Shown here one piece after another: positions 46,993-57,240 of a stretch of 64,000 nucleotides of DNA. The translations under genes were made by a program, and so were the position numbers. The notes below the pieces were generated by a model that was not told the origin of the DNA, did not search any database, and was given only the letters and a program-made list of their open reading frames with translations. The first letter of the stretch is position 1; each line of letters begins with the position of its first letter. Source of the DNA: Pseudomonas sp. 2FG (GTDB lineage: Bacteria > Pseudomonadota > Gammaproteobacteria > Pseudomonadales > Pseudomonadaceae); contig NZ_SCMP01000003.1 of assembly GCF_005502935.1 (NCBI RefSeq), forward strand, positions 186,001 through 250,000. Reading direction: 5' to 3'.

Positions 46993-49900
46993 TCAAGGAA
47001 TACAGGCCCCATGCTGACTGCTCTGCGCCAGGTCGAGTAGCTCACGGTTAGCCACCGCGTACATCGCGTAGTCGGTAGTGGTCGCCGCCCGCAACTCGAT
47101 GAGCATGGCACGCCAGCGCTCGACCAGCGGACGATGCTGCTCCAGCCAAAGCACCGCACGCGCTTCGATATCTGCAGGGCCATCGGCCATTTGCAGAACC
47201 GAGACGGTGATTGCCCGTTGCTGCCAGTCCAGATCGTCGCGGAAGGCTTCCCGCGCCAATGCCTGCCAGTTGTTTTCCACCGGCAAACTGGTGATCTGTT
47301 GCAGATACCAGGACAGATCCAGCGCACCGCCAACCGCGAAGTACGCCGCCGCCACTTGAGCAGGATCCTGCCCGGTGACATCCGCGGCCTCGATGATCGG
47401 CAACAGCGTGTACAGATGGCTGGTCCCCGCCACTACCCGCGCCAGCTCCTCCGGCACACCGGCTTCGACGTATGCCTGGAAGCGCGCCAACCACTGCTCA
47501 CGCGCAGGGCCTTCGAGCAACTCATCGAGGCGCCCGGCCAGCGCCTCGAGGCGTGGCGCGAAGTGACCAACGTCACGCGCGGCATCCAGCTCATTGCGAC
47601 GGCTGCGCAGGAACCAGCGGGTGGCACGGCGACCGAGACGCATCAACTCGTCCATCAACTGCAGTTGCAGTTCGGCCGGCACCTGGTAGTCCAGCGCCTC
47701 GATCTGCTGCCACCAGTGCGGCAGGCGGAACACATCGCGGACGATGACATAGGCCCCGGCGACGTTCGCCGCACTCATGCCGGTGGACTCCTTCAAGCGC
47801 TGCACGAAGGTGATGCCCATGTGGTTGACCAGATCGTTGGCGATCTGGGTGCTGACGATCTCGCGCTTCAGGCGGTGACGGCGCATGGCCTCACCGAACT
47901 TCTTCGTCAACAGCGGCGGGAAGGCGGTTTCCATCTCACGGGCCAGATAGTCGTCGTCCGGCACCAGGGACTTCAGCAGCGATTCCTTGAGGTCGATCTT
48001 GCTGTAGGAGATCAGCACCGACAGCTCCGGCCGAGTCAGGCCCTGGCCGTTGGCGATGCGCTCGGCCAGCAACTCGTCAGACGGCAGGAACTCCATCGCC
48101 CGATCCAATTTGCCGGCGCTCTCCAGCGCCACGATCAGGCGCTTGTACTCGCCGATCCGCTCACGGGCCCGCCGTTGGGCCAGCGACAGCGCCTGGGTCT
48201 GCTTGTAGTTGTTGCCCAACACCAGGTTGCCGACGGCGTCGGTCATCTCGGCCAGCAGCTTGTTGCGCTGCTTACCGGTCATATCACCGGCGGCAACGAT
48301 CTCGTTGAGCAGGATCTTGATATTCACTTCGTGGTCGGAGCAGTCCACACCGCCGGCGTTGTCGATAAAGTCGGTGTTGCTGGCGCCACCGTTGAGGCCG
48401 TACTCGACGCGACCGAGCTGGGTCATGCCGAGGTTGCCGCCCTCGCCCACCACCTTGGCGCGCAACTCGCGGCCATCGACCCGCAGGGCGTCGTTGGCCT
48501 TGTCGCCGACGTCGACGTGGCTTTCAGTGCTGGACTTGACGTAGGTACCGATACCGCCGTTCCACAGCAGATCGACCGGCGCCTTCAGCAGCGCATTGAG
48601 CAACTCGGTCGGTGTCAGCTTGTCGGCGCTAATCTCGAAACGCTCCTGCATCTCCGGGCTGATGGCGATGCTCTTCGCCGCGCGCAGGAAGATGCCACCG
48701 CCGGCGGAGATCAGTGAGCTGTCGTAATCCGCCCAGCTGGAGCGCGGCAGATCGAACAGGCGCTGGCGCTCGACAAAGCTCTTGGCCGCGTCCGGGTTGG
48801 GGTCGATGAAGATGTGCTGGTGATTGAAGGCCGCGACCATCTGCAACTTGTCCGACAGCAGCAGGCCGTTACCGAACACGTCACCGGCCATGTCGCCGAT
48901 GCCGATCACCGTGGTGTGATCCTTCTGCACGTCGATCCCGCACTCACGGAAGTGCCGCTGCACCGAGACCCAGCCACCCTTGGCGGTGATCCCCATGCCC
49001 TTGTGGTCGTAGCCGGCGGAACCGCCCGAGGCGAACGCATCGCCGAGCCAGAAACCATATTCCCCGGCGATACCGTTGGCGATATCGGAGAAGGTCGCCG
49101 TGCCCTTGTCTGCCGCGACCACCAGATACGGATCGTCGGCGTCATGGCGCACCACGTTGAGCGGCGGCACCACTGCGCCTTCTTTCAGGTTGTCGGTGAT
49201 ATCCAGCAGGCCGGAGATGAAGATGCGGTAGCAGGCGATGCCTTCGGCCAGGATCTCATCACGGCTGCCGCCGATCGGCAGACGGCGTGGAATGAAGCCG
49301 CCCTTGGCGCCGACCGGCACTATCACCGCGTTCTTCACCTGCTGGGCTTTAACCAGACCGAGCACTTCGGTACGGTAATCCTCTTCCCGATCGGACCAGC
49401 GCAGCCCGCCACGGGCGACCTTGCCGCCCCGCAGATGCACGCCCTCGACCCGTGGCGAATAGACGAAGATCTCGAACATCGGCACCGGTTTCGGCAGCTC
49501 TGGAATCGCCCGCGGATTGAATTTGAAGCTGAAGTAGGACTTGTTCTGACCCTGGGCATCGGTCTGGTAGAAGTTGGTCCGCAGCGTGGCCTTGATCAGA
49601 TCCAGGTAGCGCCGCAGGATGCGGTCTTCGTTGAGCACCGCCACATCATCCAGCGCGCTCTGAATCGCCTGTTCCAGACGCTGCTGCTTGTCCGCCAGAT
49701 CGTTCGCGGTCAGCTTGCGCGCCAGGTAGAAGCGGGTCTTAAACAGCCGCACCAGCTCCTTGGCGATATCGACATGGTTGAGCAAGGTGTTGGCGATATA
49801 GCTGAGATCGAAGCCCAGGCGGATCTGCTTCAGGTAACGCGCGTAGGCACGCAGCAGCGCCACATCACGCCAGGGCATCGCGGCGGTCAGCACCAGGCGG

Positions 49901-51870
49901 TTGAACGCATCGTTCTCGGCGGCGCCACCGACGATCTGCACGAAGGCATCCTGCAGCGTGTCATTGAGCTGCTGGATATCCACCTCCAAAGCCTCACCCT
50001 GCCGTTCGACGTGCGGGGTGAAGGCGAAGTCGTGAATCCAGAACTCGCGACCACTCTGGTGCTGCAGGCGGTAGGGGAATTCGCCGAGGACGCGCAGGCC
50101 GAGATTTTCCAGAATCGGCAGCACATCCGACAGCGCCAGCGGTGTGTCGGCGTGGTAGAGCTTGCAGTGCAGCTGCTGCTCGCCGGCAGTCAGCGGCTGG
50201 TAGAAGCTCATCACCAGCGGACGCTCATCCGACAGGCTGAGCAGGTGCTGCATGTCGACGACCGCCGAATGCGGCGCGAAACGCTCGCGATAGCCGGCCG
50301 GGAAGCTTTTCGGGAAGTCGGCCAGCACCTTGGTGCCTTTCGCCTCGCCAAAGCTCTCCACCACCAACCCGGCGTAATCGTCCTTCCAGGAACGGCAGGC
50401 CTGAATGACCTCGCGCTCGATCTGTTGCGGGTCGATCTGCAGCTTGGTCTTCGGGTCGATGCGCAGAATGAACTGCACCCGCGCCAGTACCGACTCGGAG
50501 AAGTAGGTCCAGAATTCGCAATCGGTCGCCTGCAGGCGGTCGACCAGCACCTGCTGGATGCGCATACGGGTTTCGGTGGAGTAGACATCCCGCGGCACAT
50601 AGGCCAAGGCGTAAACGAAACGGCCGTACGGATCGGCGCGCAGGAACAGGCGGATCTTGTTGCGTTCCTGGATCTGCACTATCGCCAGGGAGGTGCTGTA
50701 CAACTCGTCCACTGGGGTCTGGAACAGGTCATCGCGGGGCAGCACTTCCAGCACCTTGACCAGCTCTTTGCCCAGGTGCCCCTGCGCGGTGAAGCCGGAG
50801 CGCTGCTCGACCTCGGCGACTTTGCGGCGGATGAAGGGGATCTCGCGCACGCTTTCGCTGTAGGCGATGGAGGTGTAGATGCCCAAGAAGCGGCATTCCT
50901 TGATCACCTTGCCCTTGGCGTCCAGTTCGCGGATAGAGACGAAATCCGGGTAAGCCGGGCGATGCACCCGGCTCGGCTGCGCGGCCTTGGCAAAGGACAG
51001 CAGCACCGGCTCACGCAGGTACTTCACCGCGTAAGACTCGATGTGCAGCTCTTCCTTCTTCAGCCCGGCGCGCAGACGCTTGGACAGGCCCAGCAACGAG
51101 GTCTCGTCGTAGACGATGTGCCCACCGTCGGCCTCATCGACCACGGTGAACTCCTCGTAGCCGAGGAAGGTGAAGTGATTGTCCAGCAGCCACTCCAGGA
51201 ACACCTTGATTTCCGCCAGCTCGGCGCCTTCCACCTTCAGCTTGGCCTTGCCCAGCCAGGCCAGCAGCTCCTCGGCCTTGGCACGCATCGGCAGGAAGTC
51301 GGCAACCGTCACGCGCACTTCTTCCAGCACTTCCAGCAGGGCGTGCTCCAGCGCGCGCAACTCGTTGGCATTGGCGCAGCGATCGATCTCCAGGAATATC
51401 AAGGATTCCTGCAGCACATCCTTGCCCTGGGTGCCTTTGGGCAGGACTTCCAGCAGTTCGCCTTTCTTGTTGCGGCGCACGCTGAGCACACTGTTTTGCA
51501 AGGTATGAATGCTGTGACCGCGGCGGTTCAGCTCCATGCGTACCGAGTCGACCAGGAACGGAACATCCGGATGCAGCACTTCCACCGCGGTGTGGGTGGA
51601 TTGCCAGCCGTGCTTCTCGTAATCCGGGTTGAACACCCGCGCCTCGGGCTTGGCGTGATCGAAACGCTCCAGCAGCCGCCAGGCCGACAAGGTGCAGCCA
51701 ACCAGGTCGGAAAGCCGGCGCTGGGTCAGCTCATCGAGGGCGATGATGCCGAAGAACTGCTCGGCGAACAGGGCCACTTGTGGCAACGCCTGCTCGCTAA
51801 CGTGCTGCGCCAATGCCGCTTGCAGTTGATGCTGGAAGTCGGCTTTGCTGGCCGCCGTAAAGAACGCCAT
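46993..51870 (-). CDS. gdhB: NAD-dependent glutamate dehydrogenase, large (~180 kDa) type
   Basis: Deaminates glutamate to 2-oxoglutarate; allosterically controlled in pseudomonads. The 1,625-residue length is characteristic. A long N-terminal region with ACT-like segments is followed by the catalytic part. That part has GGLRWSDREEDYRTEVLGLV, the lysine-bearing VPVGAKGGFIPRRLP and dinucleotide-fold sequence VIGIGDMAGDVFGNGLLLS, plus NGGIGTYVKSSTESHVDVGD. The ATG at 51870 begins MAFFTAASKADFQHQL. It is divergent from the MoxR operon over about 190 bases. A 1,031-codon antisense frame is an artefact. Confidence 0.97.
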   Translation of the reverse strand: MAFFTAASKADFQHQLQAALAQHVSEQALPQVALFAEQFFGIIALDELTQRRLSDLVGCTLSAWRLLERFDHAKPEARVFNPDYEKHGWQSTHTAVEVLHPDVPFLVDSVRMELNRRGHSIHTLQNSVLSVRRNKKGELLEVLPKGTQGKDVLQESLIFLEIDRCANANELRALEHALLEVLEEVRVTVADFLPMRAKAEELLAWLGKAKLKVEGAELAEIKVFLEWLLDNHFTFLGYEEFTVVDEADGGHIVYDETSLLGLSKRLRAGLKKEELHIESYAVKYLREPVLLSFAKAAQPSRVHRPAYPDFVSIRELDAKGKVIKECRFLGIYTSIAYSESVREIPFIRRKVAEVEQRSGFTAQGHLGKELVKVLEVLPRDDLFQTPVDELYSTSLAIVQIQERNKIRLFLRADPYGRFVYALAYVPRDVYSTETRMRIQQVLVDRLQATDCEFWTYFSESVLARVQFILRIDPKTKLQIDPQQIEREVIQACRSWKDDYAGLVVESFGEAKGTKVLADFPKSFPAGYRERFAPHSAVVDMQHLLSLSDERPLVMSFYQPLTAGEQQLHCKLYHADTPLALSDVLPILENLGLRVLGEFPYRLQHQSGREFWIHDFAFTPHVERQGEALEVDIQQLNDTLQDAFVQIVGGAAENDAFNRLVLTAAMPWRDVALLRAYARYLKQIRLGFDLSYIANTLLNHVDIAKELVRLFKTRFYLARKLTANDLADKQQRLEQAIQSALDDVAVLNEDRILRRYLDLIKATLRTNFYQTDAQGQNKSYFSFKFNPRAIPELPKPVPMFEIFVYSPRVEGVHLRGGKVARGGLRWSDREEDYRTEVLGLVKAQQVKNAVIVPVGAKGGFIPRRLPIGGSRDEILAEGIACYRIFISGLLDITDNLKEGAVVPPLNVVRHDADDPYLVVAADKGTATFSDIANGIAGEYGFWLGDAFASGGSAGYDHKGMGITAKGGWVSVQRHFRECGIDVQKDHTTVIGIGDMAGDVFGNGLLLSDKLQMVAAFNHQHIFIDPNPDAAKSFVERQRLFDLPRSSWADYDSSLISAGGGIFLRAAKSIAISPEMQERFEISADKLTPTELLNALLKAPVDLLWNGGIGTYVKSSTESHVDVGDKANDALRVDGRELRAKVVGEGGNLGMTQLGRVEYGLNGGASNTDFIDNAGGVDCSDHEVNIKILLNEIVAAGDMTGKQRNKLLAEMTDAVGNLVLGNNYKQTQALSLAQRRARERIGEYKRLIVALESAGKLDRAMEFLPSDELLAERIANGQGLTRPELSVLISYSKIDLKESLLKSLVPDDDYLAREMETAFPPLLTKKFGEAMRRHRLKREIVSTQIANDLVNHMGITFVQRLKESTGMSAANVAGAYVIVRDVFRLPHWWQQIEALDYQVPAELQLQLMDELMRLGRRATRWFLRSRRNELDAARDVGHFAPRLEALAGRLDELLEGPAREQWLARFQAYVEAGVPEELARVVAGTSHLYTLLPIIEAADVTGQDPAQVAAAYFAVGGALDLSWYLQQITSLPVENNWQALAREAFRDDLDWQQRAITVSVLQMADGPADIEARAVLWLEQHRPLVERWRAMLIELRAATTTDYAMYAVANRELLDLAQSSQHGACIP

Positions 51871-52064
51871 GGTTGTGCTCCGCTGGGCTTGTTATTCGAG
51901 TGGAAATGACTGGCCACGACTGCCGTGGCTCAACAACGGTGCCGTGGTTCAAGAATGCTGTAGTTCAACGTTAGTCTAGGCAGCCCGTCTTGCATTAAAG
52001 TGGCGGCCTCAGACTAAGGCGGCACTCTCGACTCGCCAGTCACATTTCCCGGAAGAGCTTAACG

Positions 52065-53024
<960 letters not shown>

Positions 53025-53029
53025 AGCCT

Positions 53030-53974
53030 ATGCAAGCACCCCTAGTTGCCGAACCCGGAATCCGCGCCAGCCTCGCCGAGCTGATCGAGATGCGCCATCG
53101 CGTCCGCGAGGTGCAGCTGTTCTCGACCCCCGCCCGCCGCAGCCCGCTGATTGGCCTGCACCACTCCAAACTGCGCGGGCGGGGCGTGGACTTCGATCAG
53201 GTGCGGGTCTATCAAGCCGGCGACGACGTGCGCACCATCGATTGGCGCGTCACCGCACGCACCCAGGAGCCGCACACCAAGCTGTTCCATGAGGAGCGCG
53301 AACGGCCGATTTTCATCCTGGTGGAACAGAGTCAGCGGCTGTTCTTCGGCTCCGGCCTGGTGTTCAAATCGGTCCTTGCCGCCCAGGCTGCAGCGCTGAT
53401 CGGCTGGGCCGCACTGGGCCATAACGACCGGATCGGCGGTCTGGTATTCGGCGACAGCGAGCACCACGAAATCAAACCACGGCGCAGCAAACACAGCTTG
53501 CTGCAATTGCTCAACCGTCTGGTGCGCGTGAATCAGGCCCTGCACTCCGAGGCCCAGCCGAACCGCGACGCGTTCGGCCTGGCTCTGCGCCGGGCCCGCG
53601 AGGTGCTGCGCCCCGGCAGCCTGGTGATAGTGCTCTGCGACGAGCGCGCCCTCACCGAGAGCACCGAACAGCAGCTGAGCTTGCTCGCGCGCCACACCGA
53701 CTTGCTGCTGCTGCCGCTGTCCGACCCGCTCGACCATGCCCTGCCCGCCGCAGGCTTGCTGCAGTTCACCCAACGCGGCGCGCAACTGGAGCTGGACACC
53801 CACTCCCTCGAACTGCGTCAGGCCTACCACGCCCAGGGCGAGGCGCGCCGCGCCCGCTGGCAGCTGCTGGCGCAGAAACTGGGAGTGCCGCTGTTGCCGC
53901 TGAGCACCCAAGGCGAAATGGTCGAGCAGTTACGCGATCATCTGAACGCTCAGCGCCCCAGGAAGCAGCAATGA
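53030..53974 (+). CDS. DUF58 domain protein (VWA-like, MoxR partner)
   Basis: 314 residues with the DUF58 core LRGRGVDFDQVRVYQAGDDV then RTIDWRVTARTQEPHTKLF. A partly degenerate VWA fold follows (EERERPIFILVEQSQRLFFG). DUF58 proteins occur next to MoxR and are thought to be its substrates or adaptors. The C-terminal Arg/Lys-rich end overlaps the next gene by four bases (ATGA), showing translational coupling. Confidence 0.92.
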   Translation: MQAPLVAEPGIRASLAELIEMRHRVREVQLFSTPARRSPLIGLHHSKLRGRGVDFDQVRVYQAGDDVRTIDWRVTARTQEPHTKLFHEERERPIFILVEQSQRLFFGSGLVFKSVLAAQAAALIGWAALGHNDRIGGLVFGDSEHHEIKPRRSKHSLLQLLNRLVRVNQALHSEAQPNRDAFGLALRRAREVLRPGSLVIVLCDERALTESTEQQLSLLARHTDLLLLPLSDPLDHALPAAGLLQFTQRGAQLELDTHSLELRQAYHAQGEARRARWQLLAQKLGVPLLPLSTQGEMVEQLRDHLNAQRPRKQQ

Positions 53975-54465
53975 ACCCCCTCGAGCAGTTGGAGCCCCTG
54001 ATCGCCCCGCCCGCGATCCCCTGGTGGCCGCCCGCACCCGGTTGGTGGCTGCTGGCGTTGCTGCTGCCACTGCTGCTGTGGGGGCTGTGGCGACTGCGCC
54101 GGCGGCTGCCTTTCCCGCGCAAGAAAGCCCCGCAGGAACTGCCCCTCGACCCGCTGCGCCAAGCCGCCCTGATCGAGCTGGCGCAACTGCGCAAGCCTTA
54201 CGACGGCGCTCCCGCCAGCGTTTGGCTGCAACAATTGAATGCACTGTTGAAGCGCCTGTGTCGTAGCCACTACCCGGCCAGTCACAGCCACACCTTGAGC
54301 GGCCGCGCCTGGCTAGCCTTTCTCGACAACCGCTGCCCGGCCGCCGGTCTGACCCGCTGGATGGTGCTGGTGGAAGGCGCCTACCGCCCGGAGTGCAAGC
54401 TCGACGACAAGGCCGTGAATGGTCTCAACCAAGCGATCGACATCTGGATTCGCAAGCATGTTTGA
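53971..54465 (+). CDS. DUF4381 membrane protein
   Basis: 164 residues with one N-terminal-proximal membrane helix (PGWWLLALLLPLLLWGLWRL) after a proline-rich start (MNPLEQLEPLIAPPAIPWWP). A basic stretch and a helical cytosolic domain follow (AALIELAQLRKPYDGAPASV, LTRWMVLVEGAYRPECK). This is the DUF4381 layout normally placed between DUF58 and VWA genes in MoxR operons. The last 8 bases overlap the next start. Confidence 0.9.
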   Translation: MNPLEQLEPLIAPPAIPWWPPAPGWWLLALLLPLLLWGLWRLRRRLPFPRKKAPQELPLDPLRQAALIELAQLRKPYDGAPASVWLQQLNALLKRLCRSHYPASHSHTLSGRAWLAFLDNRCPAAGLTRWMVLVEGAYRPECKLDDKAVNGLNQAIDIWIRKHV

Positions 54466-55513
54466 GTTCACCTGGCTCTGGATCTTCCTGCTCGCCCCCC
54501 TGCCCTGGCTGCTGCGACTGGTGCTGCCCGAAGCCGACAGCGGTGAGGCGGCGCTCAAGGTCAGCTTCCTCAATGAACTCGAAGGCCTGGCCGGGCGGCG
54601 TGCGCGCGCCAATCTGCCGGCCTGGCGCCAGCAGGCCCCCTTCGCCCTGCTCTGGCTGCTGCTGCTCGGCGCCGCGGCGCGCCCGGCCTGGGTGGGCGAA
54701 CCCTTACCGCTGGCCGCCAGCGGGCGCGACCTGTTGCTCGCCGTGGATGTTTCCGGCTCGATGGACTACCCCGACATGCACTGGGACGGCGCCGAGGTCA
54801 GCCGCCTGACCCTGGTCAAACATCTGCTCGGCGACTTTATCGAGGGCCGCCAGGGCGATCGCGTCGGCCTGATCCTGTTCGGCAGTCAGGCCTACCTCCA
54901 GGCCCCGCTGACCTTCGACCGCCATACGGTGCGCACCTGGTTGGACGAGGCGCTGATCGGCATCGCCGGCAAAAACACCGCCGTCGGCGATGCCATCGGC
55001 CTGGCGGTGAAACGTCTGCGCCAGCGCCCGGCGGAGAGTCGCGTCCTGGTGCTGGTGACCGACGGCGCGAACAACGGCGGCGAGATCGACCCGCTGACCG
55101 CCGCCCGCCTGGCCGCCGAGGAAGGGGTGAAGATTTACCCGATTGGCATCGGCGCCGATCCCGAACAAGGCGGCGCACTCGGCCTTAATCCGGGGCTGGA
55201 TCTGGATGAACCGACCCTGCAGGCGATTGCCGAGCAGACCGGCGGCCAGTACTTCCGCGCCCGCGACAGCGAAGAGCTACAAGCCATCGAAACCAGCCTC
55301 GACCAACTCGAACCGGTGGCCCAGCAACCGACCCAGGCCCGGCCAACGCTGGAGCTCTACAGCTGGCCGCTGGCCGCCGCGCTGTTGCTCAGCCTGCTCC
55401 TGGTCGCCCACGCACTCTGGCCGCAGCTGCTGCAACAGCGCCTACCGCAACGCTTACAACAACGTTTACAACAGCGGGCCAGCTGGCCACAGCGGCTGCG
55501 GAGGCGCCCATGA
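54458..55513 (+). CDS. Membrane-anchored VWA protein (BatA-like)
   Basis: 351 residues with two N-terminal helices (MFEFTWLWIFLLAPLPWLL; PFALLWLLLLGAAARPAW). A periplasm-facing von Willebrand A domain has an intact metal site: DVSGSMD (MIDAS DxSxS), the T in NTAVGDAIGLA and the D in LVTDGANNGGEID. A third helix (LAAALLLSLLLVAHALW) and a Gln/Arg-rich tail end it. The ATG at 54458 overlaps the previous stop by eight bases. Translation is probably coupled. This resembles Bacteroides BatA in layout. Confidence 0.92.
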   Translation: MFEFTWLWIFLLAPLPWLLRLVLPEADSGEAALKVSFLNELEGLAGRRARANLPAWRQQAPFALLWLLLLGAAARPAWVGEPLPLAASGRDLLLAVDVSGSMDYPDMHWDGAEVSRLTLVKHLLGDFIEGRQGDRVGLILFGSQAYLQAPLTFDRHTVRTWLDEALIGIAGKNTAVGDAIGLAVKRLRQRPAESRVLVLVTDGANNGGEIDPLTAARLAAEEGVKIYPIGIGADPEQGGALGLNPGLDLDEPTLQAIAEQTGGQYFRARDSEELQAIETSLDQLEPVAQQPTQARPTLELYSWPLAAALLLSLLLVAHALWPQLLQQRLPQRLQQRLQQRASWPQRLRRRP

Positions 55514-57240
55514 TCGCCCTTTGGCCACATTGGCTGAGACCCTTCTGGCTACTCATCCTGCCGCTGCTGGGCTGGCTACTCTGGCGCCTCTGGCACCGCC
55601 AACGGCGCGTCGGGCGCTGGCAGATGCTGCTGCCGGCCGCCTTTCATGCCGTACTCCTGAGTGGCGGCAACAACCGCGGCAGCCGTCTGCCCTGGATCGC
55701 CCTCGGTCTCGCCTGGCTGCTGGCCCTGCTCGCCTTGCTCGGCCCCGGCTGGCAAAGAGTCGAACAGGCCAGCCAGAAGCGCGCCGACCCGCTGGTGGTA
55801 CTGCTGGAGCTGACCCCGGCGATGCTCGCCAGCGACCTCACCCCGACTCGCCTGGAACACGCCAAGCGCAAACTGCTGGACCTGCTGGAGGCGCGCCGCG
55901 ACGCCCAGACCGCCATCGTCGTCTTCGCCGGCAGCGCCCATACCCTGGTGCCGCTCTCCGACGATCTGGCGACCACCCGCAATCTGCTCGAATCGCTCAA
56001 GCCCTCGATCATGCCCGAACCGGGCCAGCGCGCCGACCTGGCCGTCAGCAAGGCGCTGGCCCTCTTGGAGCAAGGGGCGCAAGGCCAGGGGCGGTTGCTC
56101 TTGATGGGGGCGAGCCTGGACGAACAAGAACGCCAAGGCATCCGCCGCGCCCTCGGCGCCAAAGGCGAGCGTCTGCACATTCTCGGCATTGGCACCGCCC
56201 AGGGCGCACCCATAGCCCAGGAAGACGGCGGCTTTCTCAAGGATCAGCAAGGGGCGATCCTGCTCCCGCGCCTGGATAGCGCCGGCCTCAAGCGCTTCAG
56301 CAGCGAGCTGGGTGGGCGCTATATGGGCGCTCGTCTGGATGACAGCGATTTACGCAGCCTCGGCCTGCTCGACGGCGCCCAGAGCCTGCGCGAGACCGAG
56401 CCGATGCGGCTGGCGACCTGGGCCGATCAAGGCCATTGGCTGCTCTTGCCCCTGCTGCTGCTCGCCGCCTGCGCCGGCCGCCGTGGTTGGCTGTTCTGCC
56501 TGCCGCTGTTGCTGCTGAGTCCGCAACCGAGCTATGCCTTCGAGTTCGGCGACCTCTGGCTCCGCCCCGACCAACAGGGCCAACGCCTGCTCGAGGCCCA
56601 ACGCCCGGCCGAGGCCGCGCAACACTTCCAGAACCCGCAATGGCAAGGCCTGGCGCTGTACCAGGCAGGTGACTACGCCGGGGCGGCCGCGCATTTTGCC
56701 CTCGGCGATACGGCCGCCGAGCACTACAACCGCGGCAATGCCCTGGCCAAAAGCGGTGAACTGGAAGCGGCGCTGGATGCCTACGAGCAAGCACTGGAGC
56801 GCCAAGCCGACTTACAACCGGCACTAAAGAACAAGGCCCTGGTCGAACAACGGCTGCGCCAGCAACAGCAACAACCGGCAGACGCAGAGCGCCAGGACTC
56901 TGCCGACGCGGCACCGCAGCAGAATCAGCCTGGTCAGCCACAAGCAGGCGAGTCGGATGAACAATCGGCGAGCCAGGACCAACCGAGCGAAGCCAGCAGC
57001 CAAGACGGCGAGTCGAAGGCCGTAGGCCAGCCGAAAGACCAGAGCGGCAACCCGCAGCCAGGCCAACCCGGCGGCGAAAACATGGCCAAGACGACGCAAG
57101 CCAAGGCACACGAAACCCTCGGCGGCGAACGCCGGCAGGCCCTGGAACAGTGGTTGCGGCAGATCCCGGATGACCCGGGCGAACTGCTGCGGCGTAAGTT
57201 CTGGTATGAACAGCAACAACGTCAGGAACAGCCCCGATGA
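55510..57240 (+). CDS. VWA plus TPR membrane protein (BatB/BatC-like fusion)
   Basis: 576 residues. The N-terminal helices and VWA domain resemble BatB, but the MIDAS is degenerate: LLELTPAMLASDL replaces DxSxS. A further pair of helices (HWLLLPLLLLAACAGRRGW, LFCLPLLLLSPQPSYA) leads to a TPR segment (AAEHYNRGNALAKSGELEAA, DAYEQALERQ). It ends in a low-complexity Gln/Pro/Ser/Ala tail and a closing GGERRQALEQWLRQIPDDPG helix. It thus joins the BatB and BatC modules in one protein. It overlaps both neighbours by ATGA. Confidence 0.9.
   Translation: MIALWPHWLRPFWLLILPLLGWLLWRLWHRQRRVGRWQMLLPAAFHAVLLSGGNNRGSRLPWIALGLAWLLALLALLGPGWQRVEQASQKRADPLVVLLELTPAMLASDLTPTRLEHAKRKLLDLLEARRDAQTAIVVFAGSAHTLVPLSDDLATTRNLLESLKPSIMPEPGQRADLAVSKALALLEQGAQGQGRLLLMGASLDEQERQGIRRALGAKGERLHILGIGTAQGAPIAQEDGGFLKDQQGAILLPRLDSAGLKRFSSELGGRYMGARLDDSDLRSLGLLDGAQSLRETEPMRLATWADQGHWLLLPLLLLAACAGRRGWLFCLPLLLLSPQPSYAFEFGDLWLRPDQQGQRLLEAQRPAEAAQHFQNPQWQGLALYQAGDYAGAAAHFALGDTAAEHYNRGNALAKSGELEAALDAYEQALERQADLQPALKNKALVEQRLRQQQQQPADAERQDSADAAPQQNQPGQPQAGESDEQSASQDQPSEASSQDGESKAVGQPKDQSGNPQPGQPGGENMAKTTQAKAHETLGGERRQALEQWLRQIPDDPGELLRRKFWYEQQQRQEQPR

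Noticed and set aside
48814..51909. 1,031-codon open frame on the plus strand
   Set aside because: Antisense to gdhB, the same high-GC shadow effect. gdhB itself has intact family motifs.
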